Origin: Diadophis punctatus similis
Taxonomy: Eukaryota; Chordata; Lepidosauria; Squamata; Dipsadidae
Reading direction: 5' to 3'
Assembly: GCA_023053685.1 (NCBI GenBank)
Contig: JALIGW010000016.1
Span: 11,624,780 to 11,688,779 of the forward strand
Length of the DNA stretch: 64,000 nucleotides
The translations under genes were made by a program, and so were the position numbers. Under the pieces are notes generated by a model. That model made no database searches. It was not told the DNA's origin and saw only the letters and a program-made list of their open reading frames with translations. This document shows, in pieces, positions 1 through 13,708 of this stretch; the stretch's first letter is position 1; every line of letters starts with the position of its first letter.

Positions 1-365
1 TCCTGGTTGTTCCAATGTAGCTCAATGTCCTAACGTATGGGTCAAAACAGCAGAGAATTGCAATAAATGTTTGGTTTACAAACATTTGTGGTCTTACATG
101 TAAAAGATTCATGACTACTGCAACCATCTTCATCTTCAAATGATACTAGAGGAGATATCTTAGAATGATCTGAACGGTCAAAGTCAGGCAATTCTGAAGA
201 ATCCAAATATCAGATGGGAGAACAAGAACAAGGCCTCCTTTTCTTCTAACACCAGAGAGCTGTGAATGGAAAGTTTAAATAGTGAGATCCCCTTATGAAC
301 TGGTGTTAAATGATTTAAAATGCTTAGGGGAATCCATGTTTCTGCAAGTCATGGTTAAGTGACCA
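1..365. other. Left-edge sequence, probably ANGPTL5 intron
   Basis: No open reading frame of interest and no recognised repeat. Its position upstream of the phase-1 exon suggests intron sequence. Confidence 0.4.
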
Positions 366-794
366 TGGGGGGGGATGATGCCAGGTTTTGAAACTGGATC
401 TGTCAGCTCGCAAAGCATCCCTGGCCTGCCCTCAAGTTACCATAGGCAGGGGGGATGGGGAACTTTGCAACCGCAGCGAGGCAGCACGTCAGTGAAAACA
501 AAAGCACATTCCAGCCATATCTCTGTCAAGGCCGTCTCCGTGATTACCCACTCCCACAGGGGAGTGATCTCTACAACCTGCGAAATTGCTTCATTGGAAA
601 ATGTGACTGATGACAAACCTTGGGGGGAAGGGGGGAAACAGGGTCAGAGCCGGGACGTAAATTATGTGGGGTCAGAGTTAGCTTCACTTGGAACATGCCG
701 ACATGAAGTTCCTAATAAATAACTGGATTTCTTTTGAAGCTTGGCTCGAGGCTCATGATTTAATTAGGGCAGTGGTTGGAACCCTGACAGGATC
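366..794 (+). mobile_element. Possible LTR-like remnant
   Basis: The segment is more GC-rich than its surroundings and has an AATAAA near 714 about 75 bases before a CTGACA end, which resembles the R-U5 layout of an LTR. No target duplication or matching second copy was seen, so the identity and both borders are weak. A 115-codon open frame inside it resembles no family I know. Confidence 0.25.
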
Positions 795-2230
<1,436 letters not shown>

Positions 2231-2240
2231 TTCTAGAACC

Positions 2241-2484
2241 AAATAGCAATAGCACTTAGACTTATATATCAAGTCACAGTGCTTTACAGCCCTTTCTAAG
2301 CAGTTTCCAGAGTCAGCATATTTCCCCCAACAATCTGGGTCCTCATTTTACTGGCATCAGAAGGATGGAAAGCTGAGTCAACCTTGAGCCTGGTGAGATT
2401 CGAACTGCCAAATTGCTGTCAGCTGGTGATCAGCAGAAGTAGGCTGCAGTACTGCATTCTAACCACTGCACCACCACGGCTCTT
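2241..2484 (-). mobile_element. Sauria-type SINE, nearly complete
   Basis: On the minus strand it begins with a tRNA-like head (GTGGTTAGAATGCAGTACTG) and continues through the GAGGACCCAGATTGTTGGGG-like middle to the AGTGCTATTGCTATT tail. Related copies are at 21057, 21321, 34678 and 63325. The head resembles a Pol III promoter but this is a retroposon, not a tRNA gene. Confidence 0.85.
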
Positions 2485-2489
2485 AAAAA

Positions 2490-3340
2490 TAACAAAGAAA
2501 GAATACACCTAGGTCCTTTTCAACCCAACTTTTTATGTTACATTGGCCAAAATGGCATCTGGTTTTAGGCTCTTTGACAAAAAAAGTCCATGGGCCATTC
2601 GCCCATGGACTTTCAATTTTTAATTACAATTTTTGTCCCCCCCCCCCAACATACATAATTTATGAACAAAGTGTTGTCCGGATCATTTTTATACATCTTT
2701 TTATATACATAATCCATTTTACATCCTATCTCTATTTCTAATTTCAGCCATAATACTCTCTTTCCATACTTTTTTATCTTAACCTATTTTCTTCTTAATA
2801 CATAAATAAAATTACTAAACACCCTGAGCTCCTAATCTTTTACAATGACATCAATTAATTGTCTTATTTCTCCATTGCTAAATATATTTCTCAAATTTCC
2901 CATCCCACTTTTTAACATTTCAACTTCATCTCTTAATTTAAATTTAACTTGTCTTCCAAATTACACTAAATTGCCATTTCATATTCCATCTGCTGTTCTG
3001 TTTTACTATAAACAATATACATCATCATATTCAAATCTTGCATAAAAACTCTTTAACTTAGTTGACTATCCACAATCAATAATATTAATTACAATCCCCT
3101 TAAATCTACTACTATAAACCTTATTTTCCTTCCTCTTTTCCGTTAACCTTTCCCTCTTTAGGCATTTTCTCTTGGTCTCTCAAAAATTCCACTTCTTAAT
3201 TTTCTCTTTTTATCCCATTCCTTTAACTTCTTTTTCTTTTTTGTCTTCTTTTTTTAATGTATTGTATCTTTTCTTCCAGATTATTTTTTCTCACTTTTAA
3301 ATGTATTATTCGAGTAATTCTCGAAGAAATGTCTTCAACT
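2490..3340. other. AT-rich intronic sequence, perhaps degenerate LINE
   Basis: The sequence is very AT- and pyrimidine-rich, with a C run near 2637-2647. The composition of its complement resembles non-coding parts of squamate L1 elements, but no diagnostic motif could be aligned by eye. Confidence 0.3.
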
Positions 3341-3776
3341 TGCACCTACCGTAATATGGCATAATATGTCCTGGCAACATTTTATTTTCTTCCACGCCCT
3401 TATGATGTTGCCTTCAACTTGTGCTCAGCCTGTAGAGAAGCAGCCTGATATCCTTATCTGTACAAGTCTTCAAGGAAAGAGTGAGGATGTGTAAATCTGG
3501 TTTTCTCATTAATTCCCTTGAAGGGAAACCAAGTCCCTTGATGGCCAGTCATTGGAATGAGAGGAAATAGAGGCAGGATAGGATTTGGCAATGAGGACAA
3601 CAGGTTTCATGCTGGCAGCTTTCTGCTGACTCAAGGATAGCAGGATAATGCTCTAAATGATTGGCGAGCAGTTCAACTCTGCGATGGGGAAAGAACCTTT
3701 GGTTGCATAACTTCTGAGTTGTTCCTGTAGCTTATTTGTCACAGCAATTAATAAAGACTCTTTTTATCATCCTGAG
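3341..3776. other. Unannotated intronic sequence
   Basis: No gene. An AATAAAGACTC motif near 3750 could be the polyadenylation region of an old LTR, but there are no supporting ends. Confidence 0.3.
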
Positions 3777-4471
3777 CAGGGGTGTCAAACTCAAGGCCCG
3801 TGGGCCAGATCTGGCCCACGGGGTGCTTAGATCTGGCCCATGGCAGGGGTGAAATCCTCTCGGTTCGCTCTTACCTGTCGGTCGCCGCAGAGCCTTTGGA
3901 GCTGGTGGCGTTTGCGGTGCGGGGCTGCCCCCGCCCGCTTCCCCCGCCCGCCTGGACCCCGCCATTTGCGTTCTTTTGCCCTCTGCGCATGCAGAATGCT
4001 TTGCGCATGCGCAGAGGGCAAAAGAACTCAAATGGCGGTGCCCAGGTGGGCGGGGGAAGCAGGCGGGGGCAGCCCCGTGCCGCGAACGCCACCAGCTCCA
4101 AAGGCTCTGCAGCGACCGACAGGTAAGAACGAACCGGGAGGATTTCACCCCTGGCCCATGGGATTGCATTGGAAACAGTGAAGGACTGGCCCATGGTGCC
4201 TCCAGTCTGCCAGTGAAAACGGAGCTAGGGAGGGCCACGGACAGCCCTTCTGAGCTCCGTTTTCGCTGGCAGAGGGTTGTAGGAGGCCATCACAGCCGAA
4301 AACAGAGCTCGGGAGCTTGTTTTCACTGGCAGAGCACTCAGGTCACCACAGACACCCCTGACACGAGTGACATTGAATTAACCATGCCCCCTGGCCATGC
4401 CCCCGGTCCCCCCCCCAAGGTCAAACACAACCCTGAAGTGGCCCTCAATGAAATCGAGTTTGACACCCCTG
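3777..4471. mobile_element. hAT MITE, TGTCAAACTC family, interrupted
   Basis: Terminal repeats CAGGGGTGTCAAACTC and GAGTTTGACACCCCTG are flanked by ATCCTGAG at 3769-3776 and CTCCTGAG at 4472-4479, matching at 7 of 8 bases. A second hAT element occupies 3844-4153. The right end lies 123 bases from the acceptor of the last ANGPTL5 exon. Confidence 0.88.
3844..4153. mobile_element. hAT foldback MITE, GTGAAAT family, nested
   Basis: The element is almost one long inverted repeat. It starts CAGGGGTGAAATCCTCTCGG and ends with the inverse, and 8-bp GCCCATGG copies flank it at 3836-3843 and 4154-4161. Its centre carries the hairpin core with TGCGCATGCGCA at 4002-4013. Apparent open frames on both strands are by-products of high GC content. 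Confidence 0.9.
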
Positions 4472-4547
4472 CTCCTGAGTGTCTGATTTGCAAATGATTA
4501 AGGCTCTCGTTAATTCCAAATACTCAAAGAAGAAGCAAATTGAATGA

Positions 4548-4904
<357 letters not shown>

Positions 4905-5538
4905 CAGGACAATGTCATTAACATCCAGAAATTAGGCTGTCTAATAGCACTTCTTGGTCTAATATGCATAACATTTTAGTGTAACAATTTATTGAAAGGT
5001 TTGCACACTGTGTTATTTTGCAATTACATTCTTCAGGACAATGTAACTACATTTCCACCATAAATGCATATGTAATATTTTACTGCACTGCTGAATGCAT
5101 CAATGACTTACTGTATTAGCATGCCATTATTGGATTGGAAAGCTATAAGCACGATAATTCCAATTCCCCTCCTTTGCTACTGCTGATCATCTCTTCTTTT
5201 CCCTTTCGAATGGACAGCAGAATTGCAGACCTGCAAATTTAAAATATCAGCGTTACTTTAAGAGAAAGGATATGAAAGGAACATAATTGCACAAGCAATT
5301 GTAGTAAATCAGCAGAGATAGTAAACAATAGGGCCGGATGAGATATGCTTTTTATTTTTTAGCGAATGATGAAAACGGGGGAATAATCCTCAACGTGGTT
5401 AAATATCTGACTGTGCAAAGATAATATTTAGACTGTGGTTAAACCTTTTTTTTTTGTACAGAAAAGAAAAGAACATAGGTAGCCCTCCTTTAGCAACTGT
5501 TCATAGTTAGGACAGAGATGAACAAGTTTGGGACTGAC
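4905..5538 (+). other. ANGPTL5 3' flank, probable 3' UTR
   Basis: No repeat was recognised here directly after the stop codon. It is probably 3' UTR or immediate downstream sequence. No AATAAA was seen in this piece. The first copies downstream are at 5681-5686, inside a MITE, and at 6143-6148. The real cleavage site is not determinable by eye. Confidence 0.45.
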
Positions 5539-5846
5539 CAGAGGTGGGTTTCAGCAGGTTCTGACCAATTCTGGAGAACCGGTAGCAGAAATTTTGAGTA
5601 GTTCGGAGAACCAGTAAATACCATCTCTGACTGGCCCCGCCCCCATCTATTCTCTGCTTCCTGAGTCCCAGTTGATCGGGAATAAATGGGATTTTGCAAT
5701 AACCTTTCCCTGGAGTGGGGAGGGAATGGAGATTTTACAGTATCCTTCCCCTACCACACCCACCAAGCCATGCCCACCAAGCCATGCCACGCCCACCAAG
5801 CCATGCCCACAGAACTGGTAGTAAATTTTTTTGAAACCCACCACTG
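5539..5846. mobile_element. hAT MITE, GGTGGGTT family
   Basis: It begins CAGAGGTGGGTTTCAGCAGG, ends GAAACCCACCACTG, and has GGACTGAC at 5531-5538 and 5847-5854. Near its right end are degenerate short tandem units of the CACGCCCACCAAGCCATGCC type. A related copy is at 28110. It brings an AATAAA (5681-5686) into the ANGPTL5 3' flank. Confidence 0.88.
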
Positions 5847-6865
5847 GGACTGACCCTTGCATTTATGGCCTTTGCAGATCTGTAAAGCAAAGGAAAGTTG
5901 AAGTAAGATCATAAGCACAGTTGTGGGTTCATGTAGTGACCACTTTGCTTAACAAACAAGTTGCTGGTCCCAGCTGGGATCATTAAATGAGAACTACCTG
6001 CCCTGGGGAAAAGGCCTTCTATCTTATTTGAGGCTGGTTATTTGCAAAACATAGCTTCTTTGCAGCACATGTTCTGTGTACATCGTTAATATCTGGAATG
6101 TGTTCTATTCTCTTTAACAAATGCTTTGTTACAGCCTTTTGAAATAAATACTATCACTTGGAATTTATGTCATGTGGCATTGTTAAGAGAAAAAAGCACA
6201 GCTGTGATCATATTACAATCCTATAGTTAACAATCATGACTTACTGAAACCAGTTGCCTGAATATGTACACTACACTCTACCATAATATAACTACAAGGA
6301 CTGGATTCATGCAACATACGTAGCTTCCAGGTGGAGTGAGGAATGGGTATAAAAAATGTCTATCGGCTTTCTAATATGCTATTCGGAATTTTTCAACTTG
6401 TTGCAGAGATGAGATAAGAATTCTCAGAATTCCTAAAAATCCATTGCCTGGAATTCTGCAGTTCTTTTATTAGAACATTTGGAGAGGTCATGTTAGGGGC
6501 AGTTGTAACATAATGGACATTTTTTATTTCCCCATTTGGTCCCTTTTCTCCATGCTAACTTCAATTTTAATGAACGCTATTATTTAAAATGATTCTTAGT
6601 ATTACTCAGCAGCTGAGAAAAAGATGTTTTCTGCATTAAGCGGGGAAGTCCTACAGCCAGGCTCTAACTGACATGGCAGTAGATGCAGACTGCTTTAAAC
6701 ATCTGGACAGAACTGAGCAATTTAGTTCAAGAATTTTGCTTTTTCTCTGAAAAGCTTATGGTCTGGGTTGCATAGCCAGTGAAAGTGAAATGCACTTTGA
6801 TGGCAAGTCTTTAGTGTGTCTCTGTCTTTCTAAATGAAGTTAGCTGAATTCTCAGTAAAGTGCAT

Positions 6866-6867
<2 letters not shown>
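5847..6867. other. Unannotated 3' flank
   Basis: No repeat or gene recognised. An AATAAA at 6143-6148 is the first such signal outside a MITE downstream of ANGPTL5, so it is one candidate for its poly(A) site. Confidence 0.35.
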
Positions 6868-6932
<65 letters not shown>

Positions 6933-6971
6933 TAATAATAATAATAATAACAACAACAACAACAACAACAA

Positions 6972-7006
<35 letters not shown>

Positions 7007-7013
7007 ACAACAG
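6868..7013. repeat. (AAT)n then (CAA/CAG)n microsatellite
   Basis: About 80 bases of AAT units pass into CAA and CAG units. It abuts the 3' end of a minus-strand CR1 copy, as expected for a microsatellite grown from the CR1 tail. Confidence 0.93.
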
Positions 7014-7489
7014 AGTTGGAAGGGACCTTGGAGGTCTTCTAGTCCAACCCCCTGCCTAGGCAGGAAACCCTACACTACTTCAGACAAATGGTTATCCAAC
7101 CTCTTCTTAAAAACTTCCAGTGTTTGAGCATTCACAACTTCTGGAGACAAGTTGTTCCACTGATTAATTGTTCTAACTGTCAGGAAATTTCTCCTTAGTT
7201 CTAAGTTGCTTCTCTCCTTGATTAGTTTCCACCCATTGCTTCGTGTTCTACCCTCAGGTGCTTTGGAGAATAGTTTGACTCCCTCTTCTTTGTGGCAACC
7301 CCTGAGATATTGGAACACTGCTATCATGTCACCCCTAGTCCTTCTTTTCATCAGACTAGACATACCCAGTTCCTGCAGGCGTTCTTCATATGTTTTAGCC
7401 TCCAGTCCCCTAATCATCTTTGTTGCTCTTCTCTGCACTCTTTCCAGAGTCTCAACATCCTTTTTACATCGTGGTGACCAAAACTGAAT
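7014..7489 (-). mobile_element. CR1 LINE 3' end, 5'-truncated
   Basis: On the minus strand it encodes the end of CR1 ORF2 (QRRATKMIRGLEAKTYEERL, then LFSKAPEGRTRSNGWKLI, then TINQWNNLSPEVV) followed by the short 3' UTR with the TTGGAAGGGACC motif in inverse order. It lacks the endonuclease and polymerase core and cannot move by itself. Confidence 0.9.
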
Positions 7490-7677
7490 GCATATTTATT
7501 TACATATTACTGATTGCTCCTGGATTCTCAAAGTTTCTCAGTGAGAAGCCGCACATATTTAGTGCAGGGAAGTGAAATAGGGCAGAGAGTGGTTTTGAAA
7601 AGACTGAGAGGGCAGTTTACAGCATTCTTTAGGAAATTAAGGAAGATACCCTTACAAGTGTCTGAAAGTCTCCAAAC

Positions 7678-7890
7678 TGGAGAGCCAATTTGGTGTAGTG
7701 GTCAAGGTGTTGACTTAGAAACCAGGCGACAGTGAGTTCTAGTCCCACCTTAGGCCCAAAGCCAGCTGGGTGACTTTGGGCCAGTCACTTTCTCTCAGTC
7801 CAACTCAACTTACAAGGTTGTTGTTGCAAGGAAGGGTGAGGAAAAGGGAAGGAGGAAGGAGTATTATGTATGTTTGTCACCTTGTATCAG
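7678..7890 (+). mobile_element. tRNA-headed SINE (GAGAGCCAGTTTGG type)
   Basis: The head reads GAGAGCCAATTTGGTGTAGT with A-box and B-box-like motifs, followed by the TGACTTTGGGCCAGTCACT body block. Related copies are at 42660 and 59401. Confidence 0.75.
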
Positions 7891-7958
7891 AACTGCCATC
7901 ATTGGCTTCAGCCTTGCATTCGCTAGCTGCTAGTCTGCCATGAACTATGAGGGAGGGA

Positions 7959-8319
7959 CAAGGACGAGTTGCTTACTTACCGGTGCCGGTGCGCTGTGCG
8001 CGCATCTCCACGATTCGGATGCACGCGTGCTCTCTACGTGTGCACGCCCCCTCAAGTGATTTTGCTTCTGCGCATGCGCGGAAGCAAAATCTCGCAGAAA
8101 TCTTGTGCGGGGACGCGCGTGTGTGCGCGAGAGATTTCAGCGAGATTTTGCTTTCGCACATGCGCAGAAGCAAAATTGGCCAAAAATTCACCGGGAAAGA
8201 TGGGGACACGCGCGATGGACCGGCGGAGAGGGCTCCGGGGTGGTCGCATGCAAATTGCGCAATCGGCTGCTCCCTACCAGAGCTCTGTACCGGACAGCTC
8301 CGGCAGGAACCCACCTCTG
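7959..8319. mobile_element. GC-rich hAT MITE, GGCGGGTTGC subfamily
   Basis: The left end is a diverged CAAGGACGAGTTGC and the right end is GGAACCCACCTCTG, with GGGAGGGA at 7951-7958 and 8320-8327. The interior has inverted CpG-rich blocks with TGCGCATGCGCG at 8069-8080. The sister copy at 25293 shares the whole interior. Long open frames across it are artefacts of GC content. Confidence 0.87.
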
Positions 8320-8327
8320 GGGAGGGA

Positions 8328-8682
8328 GGGAGCAGGTTTGGAAGGGAGAAGGCTAACTTTCCATCCTGTCTTCCAGAGACGCTATCTCATGGTCAAAGTG
8401 CTGGGAATGGAATGCAACGACTCACCAACCAGACCGCTGTTGAAGACAATTCCCTAAACAATTTATTCAAATATTATTGGACAATAAGGGTCTAGCAAAG
8501 GGGAGGAGCTGGGGAGGAACTGAACAGGAAAGTTAACTGAGAAAATTTGGTGCACGAACTTCAGTTCTGGCTCTGCTATATTGTAAACCACTTGGCTTTT
8601 AGTAAAGTATATCTATGGAGTAGAGGGTCTTTCTTGCCTAAAGATCAAGTCAGGGCAGGTCTGACACCTTGAGTTGTTTATT
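8328..8682. other. Unannotated, possibly LTR-derived
   Basis: It includes TAGTAAAGTATATC and a GTCTGACA end near 8664, which resembles the end of an LTR. No paired end was found. Confidence 0.25.
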
Positions 8683-8933
8683 CAGTGGTACCTTGGTACT
8701 CAACTGCTTTGAAACTCATCAAATTTGGTACTCAAAGCGTTTTGATATGAAAATTTTGTCCTGGTACTCATCGTTTGTTTGGTACTCAATGTACAAGCTA
8801 GAACTTGTTGGTATCGGCTGCCTTGTGACTCGCTACATTATTCCTTACAGGGAAAAATTGTTTGGTACTCATCATTGTTGATACTCATTGTGCCTCATGG
8901 AACCAATTAACCATGAGTACTGAGGTACCACTG
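8683..8933. mobile_element. Mariner-type MITE, GGTACC ends
   Basis: Inverted ends CAGTGGTACCTTGGTACTCA and TGAGTACTGAGGTACCACTG enclose about 250 bases that repeat the TTTGGTACTCA motif. TA follows on the right; the left TA appears mutated to TT. Confidence 0.78.
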
Positions 8934-8935
8934 TA

Positions 8936-9200
8936 AAGTAATAAAGGTAAGATAAAAAAAATTAAAACAAAGTTGTAGTTAGTGCAAAATGTACAGGGTA
9001 GGCTGTTAACTCAAGAAGACATGGAGATATGGAGGTTGTGTGACATCAGTATTAAAGGATTTGTACTGATTGCCAGTCTCTCTCCAACTAAGCATTTATT
9101 CTGGTATTGATGTTAAGTTTGATTATCTAAAAAGCTACCGTCTAACTATTTGTGGAACTGCCCCTTTCATTACAAATATGACCAGAAATAAAATATAAAA
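8936..9200. other. Unannotated AT-rich sequence
   Basis: No gene or clear repeat before the following microsatellite. Confidence 0.35.
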
Positions 9201-9210
9201 ATAAAATAAA

Positions 9211-9271
9211 ATATCTATATCTATATCTATATCTATATCTATATCTATATCTATATCTATATCTATATCTA

Positions 9272-9346
<75 letters not shown>

Positions 9347-9426
9347 TTATCTATCTATCCATCCATCTATCTATCTCTATCTCTATTTCTATCTCTCTAT
9401 ATATCTAACTATCTATCTATCTAGAG
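9211..9426. repeat. (ATCTAT)n and (ATCT)n microsatellite
   Basis: A hexanucleotide ATCTAT run changes into a tetranucleotide ATCT run, with a few interruptions near the right end. Confidence 0.96.
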
Positions 9427-9928
9427 CACTTTATATGGAGTAAAAACAAATCTAAAAAAAGGAATGAAAGAAAAAAGGAAAATGTTCAAGAAGAGAAGAA
9501 AGAAAAGAAAAGAAAAAAAGGAGGAAACTAAATTTACAAAATATGATGACTTCCAACCTTCTCTTCAACAGATAATTACATTTTTATAATCTTCTTTTCC
9601 TCTTAGATGTTATCCTTTCAGCCCCTCACTTATTCCACGTCTGTTTTACTCCCCGTTGTCTTAATCTTTAGAGGAGCAAGCAAACCACATCTGTTTTATC
9701 CGTAAATTAAATTGAATTTTCAGAGATGGTATTTTTATTTGTCTTTTGAAGTCTGCTTTTCAGCTCTTCTCAACGGATTTGGAAAGGGTCTTGTGAGGCA
9801 GGATTTAAATCAAATCAGTTCCTTAAATACACACAGACTGTATGCCATGGTTTGAAAGGCTAACACGGAAAGATGCTCAAAAAAGTGTCTAGTAGATGGG
9901 TCTCTCAAGAGCACGAGTGAAGTTAAAG
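9427..9928. other. Unannotated sequence
   Basis: A purine-rich stretch (about 9455-9530) is followed by ordinary sequence. Nothing coding is seen. Confidence 0.35.
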
Positions 9929-10190
9929 CAGTGTTTTTCAAGTCTAGTAATTTTAAGGCAGAGGTGGGGAACAATGGCCCCTTTACGACCTGTGGACTTC
10001 AACTCCCAGAATTCCCGAGCCAGCCTGGCTGGCTCAGGAATTCTGGGAGTCAAAGTCCACAGGTCATAAAAGGGCCATCGTTCTCGATCCCTGCTTTAAG
10101 GTGTGTGAACATCAATTCCCAGAATTCCTCAGCCAGCATACTGACTGCAGAATTCTGGGGTTAAACTCCACACATCTTAACAGGGCTAAA
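9929..10190. mobile_element. Old foldback MITE (GTTTCCCAACC family) split by a younger element
   Basis: CAGTGTTTTTCAAGTCTAGT starts the left arm. It resumes after the nested element with CAATTCCCAGAATTC and its inverse AGAATTCTGGGG. Divergence is high and no outer target duplication is clear. Confidence 0.6.
9959..10093. mobile_element. hAT foldback MITE, nested
   Basis: CAGAGGTGGGGAACAATGGC and the inverse end GTTCTCGATCCCTG enclose a palindrome around GACCTGTGGACTTCAACTCC. TTTTAAGG at 9951-9958 and CTTTAAGG at 10094-10101 match at 7 of 8 bases. Confidence 0.82.
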
Positions 10191-11281
10191 GAGCTGCTGG
10201 TGATGAGCCAGAGGAAAGATGCACCATAAAGAAGAGAAGTAAAGGTCTATGCTTCTTCTTAAATTAATTTTGATCTTGCCCTCCCCCTCTCTGATTTTTG
10301 ATTCCAGCCCTGCTCATATTTTAGGAGTGTGGCCTCTGATTGAGGTCAGCAAATCCTGCATTAGACATTTCAAGTTGTACATCAAGATAAATAATGCCAT
10401 GTGTGGGAATGCAATTTGGAGAGCAGTTATGGAAGATTTATCTCCCCTATCCTCCCAGTATCTTTCAGATCTTGAATTTTATTACCATTGTGGTTGGGTG
10501 TTCAAATTTAATAAGAATTTTAAGTACCGTATTGTAAATGTAATGTCATAAGACATTGGGTCTGCAGATGTTTGCTTGTTTGTTTATTAGCTGCCCATCT
10601 AACCACTGGATAAGTCTGAGCAGCTTACAACCATAACAGATAAAAAATATAGATACTAAAAACATAAATATGTTAATACAAGCCAAACACTAGGATCCAA
10701 TTAAAGATGGGGAGAGAGAGAGCTGATGAGGGGGAGGTGGGATCTGTTTTTAATCTATCAACCACCTCCACTGTGATGGTCCCCCATTGGAACCCCAAAC
10801 TAACTGGCAGAGCCTTTAGGCTCTTACAGAAGATAGGGAAAGTTGGAGTCGAACTTACTCCATGGAGCAAGATGTTCCAGAGGGCATTAATTTGTTCTGT
10901 AGCATAAGGTTACAGCCCTTCTATTCATCCAGTGGCAGATATTTTCTTTAGCCTACATTCACATTGCAGTAAAGCAACATTTTAGCTTTAACTTATTATG
11001 GCTGCGGACTATAGAACCTGAAGTCTCATTCACATTATTTCCAGGAATATACAGTTCATTGACTAGTATCTGGATTGGCAGAAAATAATCGTCACTCCAG
11101 CTAAACTACTGGATCAGCAGGTGGCAGTACAAGCAAGGAAACGGAGTTATATTTTCTTGCATTTATTGTGATTATTGGACAAAATTGTCCTTTTTTCCCT
11201 TTCCTTCTGTCTTTTCTCTCTCTGTTACACACAGATGAATTCAAATGAAAAAATTAATTCAGGGAAGGGAGAGAATAGAGG
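10191..11281. other. Mostly unannotated; possible LINE UTR at 10560-10910
   Basis: The part from 10560 contains GCAGCTTACAACCATAACAG and CCAGAGGGCATTAAT, phrases like the 3' UTR of the LINE family at 39180. It is too diverged for a firm call. The rest shows nothing. Confidence 0.3.
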
Positions 11282-11897
11282 TGTTGTAAGGAATATCCTT
11301 CTGGGTTCAGTTCCAAGTGGGGGGAAAAGACACTGGATTCATCGAAGTTGCTTGGAAAGAAGGTTTAATATGGTGGACAGGAGCACATGGCATAGGCCCC
11401 TGTACAGAAAAGGTAGATTACATGCTTCCAGATGTGGGTGAAGAGAAAAGGGAAGAAGAGATGCCGAGTTCCTTGTTTTATACTCTCTGTTGGGTCCCAC
11501 CTCTTAGTTTCCTGTTCCTGTGTATATAATGCACTGATTGGTGGTCAGGCTCCCAGAAGGCCATGCAGTGGCAACTCTATAGGCTTTTGTCTGTCCCAGG
11601 CTTGGCTGAATGAAAGGGCCTTGGGCAAATCCTAATATGGGTATGACAGAAGGAGATAATTCTTTGTTATGTAGAAGACCTCCAGGCTAGGTGGGAGGAA
11701 TGTGTGAGCTGGGCCCAGTCCTTAATGGCCCATTGGCAAAGGGTGGGGGCAGGGAGCTGCAGGAAGCTGCTTTGTATTTAAAACCTGTTTCTCTTTTCCT
11801 CATTCAGGGAAACATATTCTTTCCCTTTTCAATATTTCCTAGGATATTTCATTTTTCTAGGAGGGGGTGGGTACTAACTTCCTACAGAGGCACAACA
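11282..11897 (-). mobile_element. Candidate solo LTR
   Basis: The segment starts TGTTGTAAGG and ends GGCACAACA, giving the TGTTGT...ACAACA inverted ends of an LTR. The 616-bp size fits. No 5-bp duplication was confirmed, no internal region is present, and the orientation is uncertain. Confidence 0.4.
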
Positions 11898-12448
11898 TAA
11901 TCTCTTATATTTATAGAAACGTTGTCTGCCATTTAAAAAGCCATACCAATTCAATATAGGTAGTCCTCAACTTGTAACCATTCATTTAGTGACCATTAAA
12001 AGTTATAATGGCACTGGGGAAAAAATCTGACTTATGACAGTTTTTCACACTTAAAACCATTGCAGCATCCCCGTGGTCATGTGATCAAAATTTGGACGCT
12101 TGGCAACCGGCAAGTACTTACAACGGTTGAAGTGTCTATTAAAATATATTTATTTAAAATCTATTAAATAAATAAATAAATAAATAAATAAACAAACAAA
12201 TCTATTAAATAAAGTGTCCCAGGGTCATGTGATCCTCTTTTGCGACCTTCTTTTTTTTTGAATTAAATTTTATTGATTTTCAACATTTTTGTTTAAAAAT
12301 AACAATTTCCATATTTCCTAAAGCATTTCTACAATCATACACAGTATTTTCATTTTCACATATTCCTTATTACAGTTAGATTCTATATCGCTTATCTTAA
12401 TTACACATATAGTTTAATTTACATATTTACATTTTACAATCTATAATT

Positions 12449-13708
12449 TCACTGTTTCTTTTCTTCCCTTCTTAATTTAATCCATTTGTACCATTTTTCC
12501 CAGATATTGTAATAATCCAAATCAATTTGGCCCCTTAAGTACATTGTTAATCTTTCCATTTCTGCACACTCATAGATTTTTTTAACCATTATATTTTCTG
12601 GAGGTATTTCTGTATTCTTCCAAAATTGTGCGAAGGTTATCCTAGCTGCTGTTGTGATGTGGAGGACTAAATACTTAATATCTTTGTGGTAATCTTTTTT
12701 AAATATGCCGAGGAGAAATAGTTCTGGAGTGAATTCTAATATCTCATTGAATATTTCTGATAGCCATTTATGAATTGTGTTCCAAAATTTTTTTGTTTCT
12801 GAGCACAGCCACCACATGTGAAAGAAGGTACCCTGTGTTTTTTTGCATTTCCAGCATATAGGATTCAAATTTGGATAAATTTTTGCAAGTCTAATTGGGG
12901 CTAAGTGCCATCTATAACTCATTTTGTAAAAGTTTTCTTTGTATGCTACTGACCTAGATATTTTAAGATTTCTATTCCATATCTGTTCCCAATCTGCCAA
13001 GTGGATGTTATGTCCTATGTTCTGGGCCCATGCTATCATAGGACCTTTTACAATATCTTCAAATCTTTCCTGCTGCAATAAATAGTTATATAATTTTGTA
13101 ATAATTTTGTTTTCTGGGCCAATCAATATTTTATCTAATGGTTTGGATTCCAATTCAATTCCGTATTCTTCTATATCTGTCTTGTATCTAGATTTTATCT
13201 GCGAGTAAGGCCACCAGTCTATGTTTATATTTAGTCTTTGTAGTTCATCTCTGTCTTTTAATTTACCAGTTCCATCCAATATGTCTTTATATTTTACCTT
13301 TTTACTCTTATCAGTTGTATTTGGATATATAATTGCCTCTGTTATCGAAAGCCAATTTGGAATTTTAATATAGTGTTTTCTTTTTATTTCTTGCCAGGTT
13401 GTAATGAGCGCGTCTCTAATTGCATGTCTCCGGAAAAATTTTGATATATTCCCTTTATTCCATAGGCATGAGTGCCACCCCATAAGCAAATCGTGGCCTT
13501 CCAAAGTTAGAATACGGTTATTATTTAAATTGATCCAGTCTCTTATCCATACCAAAGATGCTGCGGTGTAGTATAATTTCCAGTCCGGGAGTCCAAAGCC
13601 GCCTCTACTTTTACTGTCTTGTAGGTCGATAATTTTAATTCTTGATTTTTTGTGTTGCCAAATAAATTTGGTGGTTATCCTATTCAGATTTGCAAAAAAA
13701 TTAGAATT
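12449..13708 (-). pseudogene. L1 ORF2 C-terminal fragment
   Basis: This open frame of roughly 420 codons is the C-terminal third of L1 ORF2p. It carries the post-polymerase region (FFANLNRITTKFIWQ), a block with SYRWHLAPIRL, and the cysteine motif C-x2-C (CWKCKK) followed by H and C in FFHMWWLCSET, which is the zinc-knuckle-like region of vertebrate L1. The frame stays open to its natural stop, so the copy is fairly young. It is cut off from the polymerase domain by the foldback element and is not functional. Confidence 0.9.

Noticed and set aside
375..722. 115-codon gene upstream of the ANGPTL5 exon
   Set aside because: No domain, no splice or start context, and the region looks LTR-like and intronic.
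3732..4497. Five overlapping frames of 110-170 codons
   Set aside because: They lie in a GC-rich inverted repeat of a hAT MITE; the palindrome makes frames on both strands mirror each other.
7678..7760. tRNA gene
   Set aside because: A tRNA-like head with A and B boxes is followed by a SINE body, no cloverleaf is evident, and related copies occur at other positions.
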